A stretch of DNA of 64,000 nt from Blasia pusilla (Eukaryota > Marchantiophyta > Marchantiopsida > Blasiales), in the NCBI GenBank assembly GCA_050084515.1, contig CM114271.1, positions 558,001-622,000 of the forward strand, read 5' to 3'. The notes beneath the pieces are model-generated. The model was given only the letters and a program-made list of their open reading frames with translations, did not search any database and had not been told where the DNA came from. The number at the start of each line of letters is the position of its first letter. Within the stretch, counting starts at the first letter, position 1. The translations under genes and the position numbers were made by a program. Below, piece by piece: positions 35,640 to 46,098 of this stretch.

Positions 35640-36045
35640 CCTAGTGTTGTGTTGCTGGATAACCAGGGAGAGGTCTTCTAGTTGGTGAGTCCAGGAGATA
35701 GAGCTTTTAGTCTGCAACGCATCTTGTTGGATTTAGGAGCACAACCCCTAATGTTGGGGAAAGCGACATTAAGAGATTTGGGCGTGACGAGGGCCGATGT
35801 GGAGCGTTGTCCATTCAGGATACATACATCCTTGGATGGAGCGAATACCACACAATATATCACCCGACAGAGGTTGTGGTGAGGTTTTGCCCGCAACATC
35901 CTACAAATGAGTCAGTGGTGCGAGCCAAGGCGATAGTGACCAATGTAGAGTCCTACGACGTCTTGGTTGGTGGAGAAGTGTTGTACCCGATGGGATTCTC
36001 CTTCGATTATGGGGAGGAGTCAGAATCCTACATACCAAGATGGTA
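35640..36045 (+). pseudogene. Aspartic protease domain of the methyltransferase element
   Basis: The frame up to about 35810 reads LLDLGAQPLMLGKATLRDLG, the retropepsin active-site region with the D-S/T-G triplet altered to D-L-G. After a frameshift near 35830 the second frame gives VVRFCPQHPTNES and ESYDVLVGGEVLYPMGF, the segment after the flap. The protease would normally cut the Gag-Pol polyprotein. It lies directly upstream of the methyltransferase. The frameshift and changed active site make it inactive. Confidence 0.7.
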
Positions 36046-36278
36046 GACCTTTCTGTGGAGAGGAGTATCATGGTAGCCGCATCATTCCGTGGAGGAAAGG
36101 TGTCGCTTTGGGGCTCGACTAAGGAGCTTCGACGCTTAGCCGCTGAGCATGTGCAGACCGCGTGGAGCAAGATGTTTGCGCTAGGGCATGATGTGTCAGA
36201 GGAACCCAAGGTAGCCAAGAGTGCTACTATGACCCCTTTGGACATCACCCGATTCTGTGGTGCATTCCAAAGGAGGGT

Positions 36279-37199
36279 ATGCGCGTGCTAAATTTATTTG
36301 GCGGGATTAACACTGGTTTAGATGCTGTTTTGCAGGCTAGAGGCAAAACAAAGATTGATGATGTTGTGAGGCGCGCTTCACTTCACCATGTGGCGCAATT
36401 ATGCCTCCGGTTTTCCGACTTGTTGTCTACGTCCGTTGTCCAGGGATACCAGAGTTCCCTACCGAGGGATATTTCATTGCTGAGGGCACAAGACTTGGAG
36501 CGGGTAGGGACCATAGACTTGGTCATTGCTCGTTGGCCGTGTTAGGGCCAATCAAGTGTTGGAGGAGATAGGGGTTAACAAACTCTCAGTCCATGTTTTT
36601 TTGGGAGATGATGCGGATCTTGCGACATTTACACGAGCATCAGTCTCGTTCTCCAACATACATTCTGGAGAATGTGCCATTTTTGGTGATTCGAGGTCCC
36701 GCGTGGTGACGAATGCACATAAGGTGCGTACATGGATCGGTCCGTCAGAGTTGTTGGATGCGGCGAGTGTAGGTTCACAAGCACATCGCCCGCGGCTTTG
36801 GTGGACCAACTTGGTGCCATATGAGGTTTTGCGGAGGGCGTATGTGAGAGTGGAGCGTCCCTCCCATTTGTTGGTGGATTCTATTCTGGATCCATGTCGT
36901 CAATCATAGGCAGTGACTGTGGTCAACAAGATTGACATGCCGCAAGCAGACTTTCCCACATTGGTGAGTTTTCTTGCTTCCTATGCATTCAAGGAGGCCG
37001 GACCAGGCTTGGTTTGGGATGACCAAGTATAGCGGTTGGTGGAGCCCAACGTCGATGAGCTAGAGCAAGCGATGGGATTCCCCAAAGGAGTGACGGTTGT
37101 ACCGTCACTATCAGAGGCATCACGACATCCTATCTTGGGTCAAGCGATGGACCTAAATTGCTTGAAATGGATTTTCAGCTTAGGAGAAGCTAAGCAGCG
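36279..37199 (+). pseudogene. C5 cytosine-DNA methyltransferase domain inside the retroelement Pol
   Basis: Conserved DNMT motifs occur in order. Motif I (VLNLFGGINTGLDAVLQA, 36282-36335) binds S-adenosylmethionine. Motif IV (TIDLVIARWPC, then TAG, GQSS) holds the catalytic cysteine at 36540-36542, and its next codon is now a stop. Motif VI (TYILENVP) is at 36656-36679. A motif VIII-like AHRPRLWWTNL comes next. Motifs IX-X follow (PNVDELEQAMGFPKGVTVVP, LGQAMDLN, 37045-37175). The AMGFP and AHR-x-R features recall the DNMT3/DRM branch. Frames shift between motifs IV and VI and again after VI; from about 36690 the frame is that of RT. The domain lies between protease and RT. Ancestral activity would be cytosine methylation of DNA; this copy is dead. 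Retroelement-borne DNMTs are reported in dinoflagellates and charophyte algae. Confidence 0.85.
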
Positions 37200-37710
37200 T
37201 CGTTTGCGGATGCGACAGATCATTGTTGTTGCGTTGGTGAAACCCATGCCTGTCGAGACGATTGAGGTAGTGGCTGGGGGTGAGACCCGAGGAGATTGAC
37301 ATACAAAGGATGATCGGGAGAGACACCCTTGGATTTCTTGGGATGTTTTACAGGTACGCCATAAGATTGTAGCCACAACATTGAGCGTGGTGCCAAAAAC
37401 TGCACATGGAAATTCAATTTTGCAGTTGGCTGTAGGGGACCAGTCGAGTTATGTTGTCCGAGACAGGGTTGCACCATAGCAACCACCTACACTAGCGCCA
37501 AAGAGTCCTATCGTAGTCACGATGGAGACTTGGGAGGCACATATGGGCCCAAAGTTGACAGGAGGAGAGCGGCGCCGGATACATCAGTTCCCAAGGAGTT
37601 ATAGGAGCTATTTTGCATTTAGTATGCATGTTTTGAGTACATTGAAGGATCCAAGGATCCGCATGGAGTTGTCGAGTGACAGGCTGATCTTCCAATGACC
37701 CTAGAGTGAT
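37200..37710 (+). pseudogene. Pol linker between methyltransferase and reverse transcriptase
   Basis: The RT reading frame extends back through this segment without indels. It includes HPWISWDVLQVRHKIVATTL and GGERRRIHQFPRSYRSYFAF, with stops at 37297, 37477, 37696 and 37702. I recognise no domain. Its continuity shows that methyltransferase and RT belonged to one polyprotein. Confidence 0.6.
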
Positions 37711-39141
37711 ATGGAGAGGGCTCTGATTCAGAGTAGGAGCCAGGACTTGGTTGGAGCAGGACTATTGGAGATGTCGCATGGAGAGTATGTATCTGCCACT
37801 GTCATGCCCGCCAAGAAGGATGTGCATGGCAACTGGACGGACATGCGGATGTGTGGAGATTACCGACCTATCAATCGGCAGACAAAGTCCGATAGGTATG
37901 CCATGCCCACTCCTGGGGAGATCTTTGATACTATTGGGCATGCAAAGGTCTTCAGTTCTTTAGATCTTCAAGCCGGATACCATCAGTTGCATATCACATT
38001 GGAGTTTTGGGGCATCGATACTCACGGGAAGGATTGCTTGTACCAGTTGCGGTTCTTACCATTTGGGTTAAAGAACACTCCAATTGAGTTTCAGAGGGTC
38101 ATGGATAGGATCTTGGCAGGTCTGGATTTTGCTAGGTGTTATATTGATGACATCGTAGTCTTTAGCGCCAAGGTTTAGGAGCATGAGCGACATCTAGAGG
38201 AGGTGTTTCGACGATTGCAGTAACATTGGCTGAAGCTACATCCAAGCAAGTGCAAGTTCTTCTACGACCAGATTGAGTACTTAAGTCATACGATATACCC
38301 AGGGGGCCTTGGTGTGCAGCAGACAAAGATAGAGGCTATTTCAAGCATTCCACGCCCTACAGATGTGAGTTGAGTTCGTGTACTCATGGGATTGGCAAAC
38401 TTCTATCGACGGTACGTCAAAGGTTTCAGTTCGATTGAGAAGCCGCTAACCTTGCTGAGCAAGGTGGATCAGGAGTGGCACTGGGGGGATCAGGAGGAGA
38501 GAGCATTTTAGTTGCTCAAGGATAGATTGACGTCCGCGCCCATATTGAGGAGATCGATCAGGGGGCGTCTTTTCCAATTGCATACTGATTGGAGCATGTT
38601 GGGGCTTAGAGCCGTGCTCACCTAGCATGGCAATGATGGTAGAGAGTTTATGGTGGCTTACGCTAGTCGCTTAAACAACACTGCAGAGGCGAAGTATAGC
38701 TTGTGTGAGGGTGAATGCTTGGCTGCAGTGTGGGTTGTTGCACATTTCAGATGTTATCTATTCGGAAATCCCTTTACCATCATTATTGATCATCTGCCAC
38801 TTAAGTGGTTGATGAAGTCCGACAAGCTTACAGGGAAGCTTGCGAGGTGGGCTCTTATGTTGCACGAGTACGACTTCCAAGTGATACATAGACCTGGGAC
38901 GCGCAACTAAGATGCAGATGGTTTGAGTCGTAACCCATACTCGAGTCAGCGAGATGCAATTGGAGCTCGATGGCATGGAGAGAGTGATGAGGAGTTGGTG
39001 CCAAGATGACACGCGTCAGCCTATTTGGGCTTCTTGGCTATGGAGAGCCAGATTGCTGGGACCTCGATGGCGAGGTTTGATGGAGAGTCCTTAGATCCAG
39101 AGGCCGGTGAGGGGGCAAAGATATTCACGGCGATGGAGTAG
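37711..39141 (+). pseudogene. Reverse transcriptase and RNase H of the methyltransferase element
   Basis: RT motifs include CGDYRPINRQTKSDRYAMP, FSSLDLQAGYHQLHI, LRFLPFGLKNTPIEFQRVMD and the catalytic YIDD at 38140-38151 (CYIDDIVVFS). The connection (LKLHPSKCKFFYDQIEYLS, GLANFYRRYVKGFS) and RNase H (FQLHTDWSMLGLRAVL, KYSLCEGECLAAVWVVAHF, RWALMLHEYDFQVIHRPGT) follow. Everything lies in one frame; stops at 38176, 38221, 38371, 38509, 38623, 38908, 39007 and 39139 are each one transition from CAG, CAA, CGA or TGG. There is no indel within the domain. The RT catalytic residues survive, but the protein cannot be made whole. Confidence 0.88.
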
Positions 39142-39182
39142 TCTTGGAGTACCTGCGTACTGGCAGCGTCGCGAGCAAAGTG

Positions 39183-40208
39183 GGTGCCAGAGACCGGGAT
39201 CAGATCCTACAGCGAGCTAGACGGTTCCCGAGGGAGGGGACACATGTGTTGCGAGTGTGGGAGGATGGCAGAGTGCATGCAGTGCCTCATCCTTCGTAGA
39301 GAGCACGTTTTTTGCGTCATGCCCACGAGGAGTTGTGTCATTTTGGAGTGAAGCAGACGTACAACTTGCTCAAGATTCAGTATTGATGGTGAGGTATGCA
39401 AACTGATGTTCAGTAGTTTGTTGCCAAGTGCATGGTGTGTGATCGAGTCCGGGCATGGTTCAATGCTCCGATTCCATAGTTGCATCCACTTCCAATCATG
39501 GGTTTAGGTTAAAGATGGAGTTTGGATTTTGCAGGACCTTTACCTTTGACGAAGCGCCATAGTCGTTATGTGTTGGTGATGCTTTAGCACTTCTCCAAGT
39601 GGATAGGGTTGGTTGCATTGTCTGACAAAACGAGTGAGGGAGTAGCGTATGCCTTCCTAGATCGGATGCTGAGTCATTACGGCGCACCCGGTGAGGTGTT
39701 GATAGACCAGGGTACAGAGTTCCGTGCGGAGTTTCAGGCCTTGTGTGATCAGGCACTGATAGACCACCGCACTACTTCGCGAGATCATCCTGAGGCGGAT
39801 GGACTAGCAAAGCAGGTTGTGCAAACGGTGAAGAGGATTACGCAAGTATGGCTTGTAGAGAGGTCACCTAGGAGATTGGGACCTTCAGTTGCCCTGATTG
39901 GCGATGAGATACAGATTCAGCATAAAGGTATCCTTAGCGTCTTACTCAATGTACTTGCTTTTGTATGGCCAAGAGCCAGATTTACCCGCGCCGATTCGTC
40001 GAGATGTTGGTGAGGTGTTGAACCTTGATGACCCTGATGTATGGAAACGAGCATGTTCTTATAGGGCTGAATTGTTTCGGAGAGTGATGCCCATGACGTT
40101 TGAGAACTTGGCGATTGCGTTGTATCGGGATACATTGAGGTAGCGACTATTCAGGGAAGTGGTTATCAACCTACTATCCGGAGGTTTCATCAGGGAAATT
40201 ATGTTTAT
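39183..40208 (+). pseudogene. Integrase of the methyltransferase element, catalytic glutamate changed
   Basis: The zinc-binding part reads RARFLRHAHEELCHFGVKQT and CMVCDRV with interspersed stops. The core has SLDFAGPLPLTK (first Asp), APGEVLIDQGTEFRAEF (second Asp) and DHPEADGLAKQVVQTVKR. The position normally holding the third catalytic residue (Glu) is Lys here, a single G-to-A change. A frameshift near 39900-40000 leads into the C-terminal region (LYGQEPDLPAPIRRDVGEV, MPMTFENLAIALYRDTLR). The integrase tail then continues into the segment before the PHD finger. Confidence 0.8.
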
Positions 40209-40553
40209 TTGCAGCAGACAACACCCATGACGTTGGATGTGACTGCAGGGCGCACCATCTTGAGAGTGCGTGAGGTTTTGCCATTAGGTGTTCTCTTATT
40301 GGAGGGACGCGATGGTATGGTTTGGAAGGATCATGTGCGTAACTGTGCGCCGTGTCACCTTCCAAACATTGACGGTACAGTTGATCCAAGCTTAGCAGTA
40401 GTTTATGTAAGCTTGCGATGTATGTTGTGTGGTTCTGCCCGTGGTGCAACCACGATGCTAGTCTGTGATGGATGTTCGAGAGGATGACATATGGCATGTT
40501 TGACGCCATCTCTCACTAGGGTTCCTCAGTAATGATGGATGTGTCCGAGATGT
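40209..40553 (+). pseudogene. Integrase C-terminal tail with a PHD finger
   Basis: The first part is an integrase tail (GRTILRVREVLPLGVLLLEG, VRNCAPCHLPNIDG). A zinc finger follows with ligand codons C 40419, C 40428, C 40464, C 40473, H 40488, C 40497, C 40542 and C 40551. The spacing is C-x2-C-x11-C-x2-C-x4-H-x2-C-x14-C-x2-C, the C4HC3 PHD pattern, including the CDGC centre. A TGA at 40485 stands where PHD fingers usually have Trp, and two more stops lie before the last Cys pair. PHD fingers read histone H3 tails. This one sits where chromoviruses carry a chromodomain, so integration targeting is the obvious inferred role. Confidence 0.85.
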
Positions 40554-40869
40554 ACATAGCGTAGGTAGTTATACTTTCCGACTTGTGTCTGTGGCATGGA
40601 TGACAAGAAGGCGACTAACGACGAGGCCGCATGAGCACCCGACCTTCTTGCTCTTAGCGTCCGGGAGATGTATGTCATGGTAGATAGGGATAGATGGTTA
40701 TCTGGAGTTAGAGGGACATAACCACCAACTAGAAGGGCAATTGGAGATATTTTGGTACTTCTTGTTTTGTTTCTTGGATGCCATGAATTAGCATGAGATT
40801 GTGCGTGTTTGTGTGTGTGTTCGATGACAACGATGCATGTTACATAGCGATATATATGCACACAATAAT
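40554..40869 (+). other. 3' untranslated region of the methyltransferase element
   Basis: No coding is seen. The block agatattttggtac followed by a TG-rich stretch (about 40741-40860) also occurs just after the LTR-like repeat at 52438 and, inverted, beside the one at 53335. It therefore belongs to the same element family. A segment at 40690-40740 (tatctggagtt, gggac, aactag) resembles 34113-34160. Confidence 0.5.
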
Positions 40870-41235
40870 TATCACATCTTTTAGAATAGATCATTGTGAT
40901 CTAGTAGAGTACAATCACGAGTAGTAGAGGACAGACTCAGGAAGTCGAAGATGATACGTTTCGGCACATTTGAATTCATATTGAAAAGCTTACTATTTTA
41001 GATAATTATCGTTTTGAGTATTTGGTATACTTTCTATTTTAGGAAGTGGCCCTTGACCCGGTGTAGGAGGTCAAGGAGTTGACTTGCAAACACATGTTAC
41101 CATGGAGAGAACTTGGACGAGGGGAAGGATATACTTCAATGAGAAAAAGTTGAGAACTCATGATCTCTTTGTTGAATCTTTTCACACGAGACGGCGGAAT
41201 TATGATCCCTTGTCTTATCAATATAACAAAGTTTT
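40870..41235 (+). repeat. LTR-like repeat family A, plus copy 2 (truncated)
   Basis: It starts TATCACATCTTTTAG and follows copy 1 (29580) through gatctagtagag, ttaggaagtg.c.cttgacc, cacatgttaccat and atcccttgtctt, then similarity ends. It is the likely 3' LTR of the methyltransferase element, with its right end missing. Confidence 0.7.
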
Positions 41236-43530
41236 CTATATCCACTTTATTATAAAATAAACCTCATAAGACGACAAAAAAATGTAATAACAACTCAAGA
41301 GAGTAAAAAAATGTATACAAGAATGCAAAAAGAAAATCAAACAAGCCAACGCAAACATCGGCTCAACGAACTACACGATTGATAGTCTGAAACAAATATG
41401 ACAAAAACACGACTGGTTGGTCAGACGTGAATGGACGACAAGGCGAGCCACCCCTCCTCGGTGCACACTCAAGTGCGTGCCGAGCCTTTAGGGTCGAAAC
41501 TTGTCCTTGTACAAGCAAATCTAAAACTCTTCAACCGGACAACATGTCCTCTGATTAATTTTATGGCAATCGCAAACAAAGCCCATTTACATAAGAGAAG
41601 CTCGATCTTTCATTTCTAATCCAGAGTTCCAATACATAACCCCAGGCCAAGAAATGGTGTATCAGCACTCGGGACTTTAACAAGCCCGTAATAGCTAAGC
41701 ATACCCCACATAAAGTACTATGCCGAGTTATTGCATCCATGCAGTCCACACAAATAATAGCCCGACACACATCACCCTTTAGAGGATAACCGAGATTCTA
41801 TGAATCACAACTTCCCTTTCGAGAAAATAACACTTCAAGCAGAATAGAGTATGCAATCAGTCTCATGAGTAGACTTTCAGATTTGAGGAAATACACTCAA
41901 TTTCTCATTCATGCAAAGAGTACATCTACCTTGTATCAAGAGTAAGCCCCACCAACACTCCCGAGTGACTCAAAAGCCAGAGGAGTGGCATACTCAAACA
42001 AGGGCCTCAAGACATGATATTAAGTAATGTCAAGATACCTACCATAACTCTTCAAACTACCTGTATCCCTTCACTATACCAGTCTTCAAAGTAAGCCTTC
42101 CCTGGTATTTTACACCCACAGCAAGAGATCAATTTCCCCAGGCCATCATCATAGTAATTACCACTGTGAGTTGATCAAGAGGCTTTGCCCGGAATTCCTA
42201 GAGGCAACCAGACACAAGTCCGCATAGGAAACAAGGAAATCAGAACATATGGCAGTAAATCCTGCATGCAGCCCGCAAGAAAAGCATGTCAAAATCACAA
42301 GCCATGGAACCATTCAATATAATCCAAATATCGGTGGACCCACTATACAATATTCAAAATGTCAACCTTGGGTGAGAGTTCTCACCTAAACTATTGGCTC
42401 GCCATATGATTGAAACCCGCTGTACTTCCAGTGGTGCTCTTGCGTGCAGCATTGTCTCTTACTAAAATGCTCACAGGGAAGTATCCCTGAAATGCAGTCA
42501 AACACCTCACTCCTCCATGAGTACAGGGATGGCCAGTGGCTGAAGCTCAGATGGCAAAACGGCTGACGCTCTGATTCTCAAATTGCTATAAGGCTCTAAC
42601 CAGCCCTGCAAAATAGCATGAGTGATGTGTCATTCAACTGGTTAAAAAACTAGCTGTCGACAAGCTAGGAATCTGTTGAACCAAGACATCACAAAATGCT
42701 GAAAGCAGTCCTGTCAACAGTAAATGACCACCATATCTACTTCCACCTCATCTGCTTACTGAGAGGTCCAAACCATAAGTCGTCACAGTAATCAAGTCAA
42801 TTCCTAACGGACATGTCAACGAGCACTGATATAACTGAGCCAAGATTCACTCACCCAACTCATTGGGAGCAGATGCAACTTGTGCCCATACTGGGCTTGC
42901 TTCGACTAATACCCTAGATCTTAACAGATCTTGGGTCATCTCATCCACTTAACCACCATGCACTCCCTGAACTTGCAGCCCTAACTGCTACTTTGCGATA
43001 GTGATCTGCATCTTCTCTATTTTAAAAAAAAACCTCACTGATCAGGCTGAGCGAACTCTTGTGCCACTTGAGGAAAAAACTTGACTGGGTTAAGAGCTCA
43101 CTTTCTGTTAGCAGGGGTCTGGGAGAAAAACCCTGTAAGAACCCCATGCCAGATAGAAAGAGTAGAGGCTACAGCGAAGTAACCTCTTTGCCAAATCTCT
43201 CATGAACCCCGAAGTGTTCCTCTTTAAGTGGGCCTACACACTGTAAATTCGATTCATGCTGCCTATGCCTCTCTCAGTATTTGCCTGCAAAACTCCCTGC
43301 CATCACAAAAATTTATAACTTCTGTATGCGCCAGTATGTGCACTGTCTTTGTCGTAAGATACCCTGATTCTCCAATTGACTTCATGCACATTGTGCTGGC
43401 AGGGGCAGGCCGGGCCGCGTCCTCAACGGCGCCGGGCATGGTTGAAACTTGTATCAGGCTGCTGTGGATGAGGCTGACCATCAATTCCACAAGTCAGTTT
43501 GGTCAGTCACTCATTGAAGTGCATTTTCAG
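41236..43530. other. Intergenic DNA downstream of the R3H gene
   Basis: I see no domain-bearing frame. The right part directly downstream (minus strand) of the R3H coding exons probably contains the rest of its 3' UTR. From roughly 41240 to 43000 the sequence looks like ordinary non-repeat DNA. Confidence 0.4.
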
Positions 43531-43603
43531 GTCATCCAAATAGCTCCTAAAAGTCCACACAACAAATAATGAAATGGAAAGATTTAGCAAGTAGGATTCA
43601 CAC

Positions 43604-46098
43604 CTGAGAAATAGACTGTTGGAAACGTTCGTGAGGGTGCATGTATGCCAAAGAGTGGCCAGGGTAAGCATATTGCGGACCATGCATATACATTGCCACT
43701 GCAGAATGAGGGCCAATTTGACCTTGAGTGAAGGGCCCCATCAAAGGATCTGGAGGCCTGAAACTCATATTCCCTGGGACAGGAGTGCCCCATGGAGGTC
43801 GCATACGCTGCTGAGGGATCGGGGGAGGTGGTGGTGGCTCCATGTGAATTTGGGGCCTCGGACCTGCTAACTGTGGGAATTCCGTGTTGTAATTTACCAC
43901 AGGGGTATATATTGCTTGCATACCAAACGGACCCAAGCTCATACCAAAACCTGGATCAAACCGCTGAGAGTACCTGCAACAAAGTTAGTGGCAAACATGT
44001 CAGCAACTAAGTAATAATAGCAGTAGAGTAGGAGCACTTCCAATCCCACAACCGAATGCAGGGCTGCAAGCGCAAGATTGGATCAGAGTTGATCAGCTCT
44101 GTACACACAAGGCCAATCACAACACCTACGAGGCTTCATCTGGTGAAAATGACCATATTGAATTAACTCTACACCATTATGAGACTGAATGTTGGCCAAT
44201 ATACTTCAGACTTGTACCTCCATCGATAAATGAGTCACTGGGACCCTGACACAAGGACTTTGCATCACGGATAGCTTACCTATCATAGCTCCGATCGTAG
44301 TCCGGATCTTTGCGATCCTTCTCACGGTCTCGGAAGATGGCGACCCGACTGTTATTGCCATTCAATAACTTGTTCCTACTAAAACTTTCCTTGTCGAAAT
44401 TGGCACTATTCCTCGCCTCACTCAGAGAGTAATCGCCCAGCACTCTAACAGGACTGTCTCTTCCCTGTGATCCCTCGGCCTTATACTTCTCATCAGGTTT
44501 AAGGACCTCCTCTACGGTGGAACAGTCTGTCAGTCTCAGATCATCCAGAGCCGCTGGTTCAATTTCACAACCCTTACTGGCTAGCTCATTGCTAAAAATT
44601 CTGGCCCTCGCCTTGTTGTATTCCTCCTTCCTTTCTTCCACACTCTTAGAAGGGTTGAGTCTGTTACCATAGCCAGAGCCACTTCCATCACCATTGGCTC
44701 GACCCCCTTTGGACGGTCTCTGCTTGATGGCGACTTTAGGCATTGAAACGAGGACTGGTTTCTCTTCCTCGGGGGCATCAACTGGAATGTCTGCTAAACG
44801 AATTGTGGGGTATCGACTCTCCGCATTCTTGCGGGCCACAATTCTACTTCCCTCTGTAGATCCGCTGTCGACCACCAGAGATTGCAGAAAATAATGCTGG
44901 GCGACCCGATGAGCCGCAAGCCTCAGGTATGAAGACGGCATAGGTTGAAATTCCAGTTGCTGTTGCTTTGAATTGCGCATGAACCTCTCAACCTCCTGCT
45001 CCAGACGTAAAACTGACAGAAGAACAAAATTTGATCGAAAATAAGTATGGGAACTTCACTCTTCCCGCTACAAACAAATCGAATAACTCCAACATACCAC
45101 ACGGCACCTTGCATGGGGTGCTCAGTCCTGACGAAACCAGGATCACCCCTACTCGGTAACATCACCGGCGTCACTGAAGCATGCACAGGGAAGTTCTACA
45201 ATAAAAGGTAACGAAAGGTGTACGCTACTCCAGCCTCTGAAATCCACACTGACCGCTAAAGAATTCGTGTCCTAGACACGGGAGGTACTCAGGAAACAGA
45301 AGGTGTAGGTTGACCGGAGCACACATCACGAAATCGTGGTCTAATCCCGACTCAAGCAGATGATGCCTTCAAAACTTCCGCAGATGCAAGAAAAGGAGTG
45401 ACCGATGAGACAAGTAAACGCAGACACTTCCACAAGACGAGTACGATAGCCCAAACCGACTTCATACTCTAAGACTCAGCAATTGGGCACCCTTTACTAA
45501 TCATGTACCAAGAGACACAAGGGCAAAACCAGTATTCCTGAGGAAACTGTTACCGAAGAAATACAATATCATCGACCAGAGTTCAGGGTACGTTACATTC
45601 TCTGTGGGTCAGGCACGATTTACTAAAAGACGGTCTGTCTAACCAGCAACGCGGGGCTCGGGAAATAGGAACAAAATATAGTCATAGACAAACTTTGGCC
45701 CTATCTCCAATCCCCAAAGACCTCTTTAAGAGTATACATAAAAGCAGCCGCAACAAGACGCAACCTTACGCAGAGATCGGGAACAGTCCCGCAAACTTAC
45801 TCGTGAGGCGGTCCCGCGGGTTCTGCAAAGCTTCTCGCAGGAAGCCATCGACCTGATCAACGGTTTTGGCAGCTCCAGAAGCGTTCTCGGAGGATACTCC
45901 CAACTCTCCCTCCAAGTTCTCGAGAGTGTCGCACCCATCAACGTTAGAATCAGCAGAAAATTTCGAAGAGGCCATCAAGGTCTTCATGCTTTCCTCCAAA
46001 TCAGCCATCTCCCACGACTCGGGGGGTCCCTCTTCCTCGACCCCACCATTCTTCGAGCCCCCCAAAGCCTCCATGCCTTCTGGAAGCCTCAAACCCAT
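43604..46098 (-). CDS. R3H and SUZ domain protein, putative RNA-binding (3' end unresolved)
   Basis: Minus-strand exons are 45801-46098 (ATG at 46098), 44280-45012 and 43604-43973, joined at GT-AG sites with matching phases, giving at least 467 residues. Residues 1-95 are acidic and unconserved, ending VDQVDGFLREALQNPRDRLT. The R3H domain covers about 100-170 (LRLEQEVERFM, SSYLRLAAHRVAQHYFLQ) with the defining Arg130 and His134. A SUZ domain covers about 184-242 (VAIKQRPSKGG, SVEERKEEYNKARARIFS). The tail is rich in Pro, Gln, Tyr and Gly (EPPPPPPIPQQRMRPPWG). R3H binds single-stranded nucleic acid, and SUZ often accompanies it in RNA-binding proteins; the target is unknown. After residue 467 a donor gtgtga occurs. 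A possible last exon at 43532-43546 adds four residues and a stop, but needs a 57-nt intron. The exon set is otherwise secure. Confidence 0.88.

Larger units (their letters stand above)
32473..41235 (+). mobile_element. Degenerate Ty3/gypsy element encoding a DNA methyltransferase and a PHD finger
   Basis: Plus-strand domains in order: Gag-like segment, Gag C-terminal part, aspartic protease, C5 cytosine methyltransferase, RT, RNase H, integrase, PHD finger. The LTR-like sequence at 32473 (family X) and that at 40870 (family A) are from different families, so the outer boundaries are unresolved. One possibility is that the true 5' LTR is at 29580 and the family X LTR is a later insertion. The second half of the methyltransferase and RT-RNase H share one frame, which supports a single ancestral polyprotein. 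Many stops and some frameshifts make it non-functional. Confidence 0.75.
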
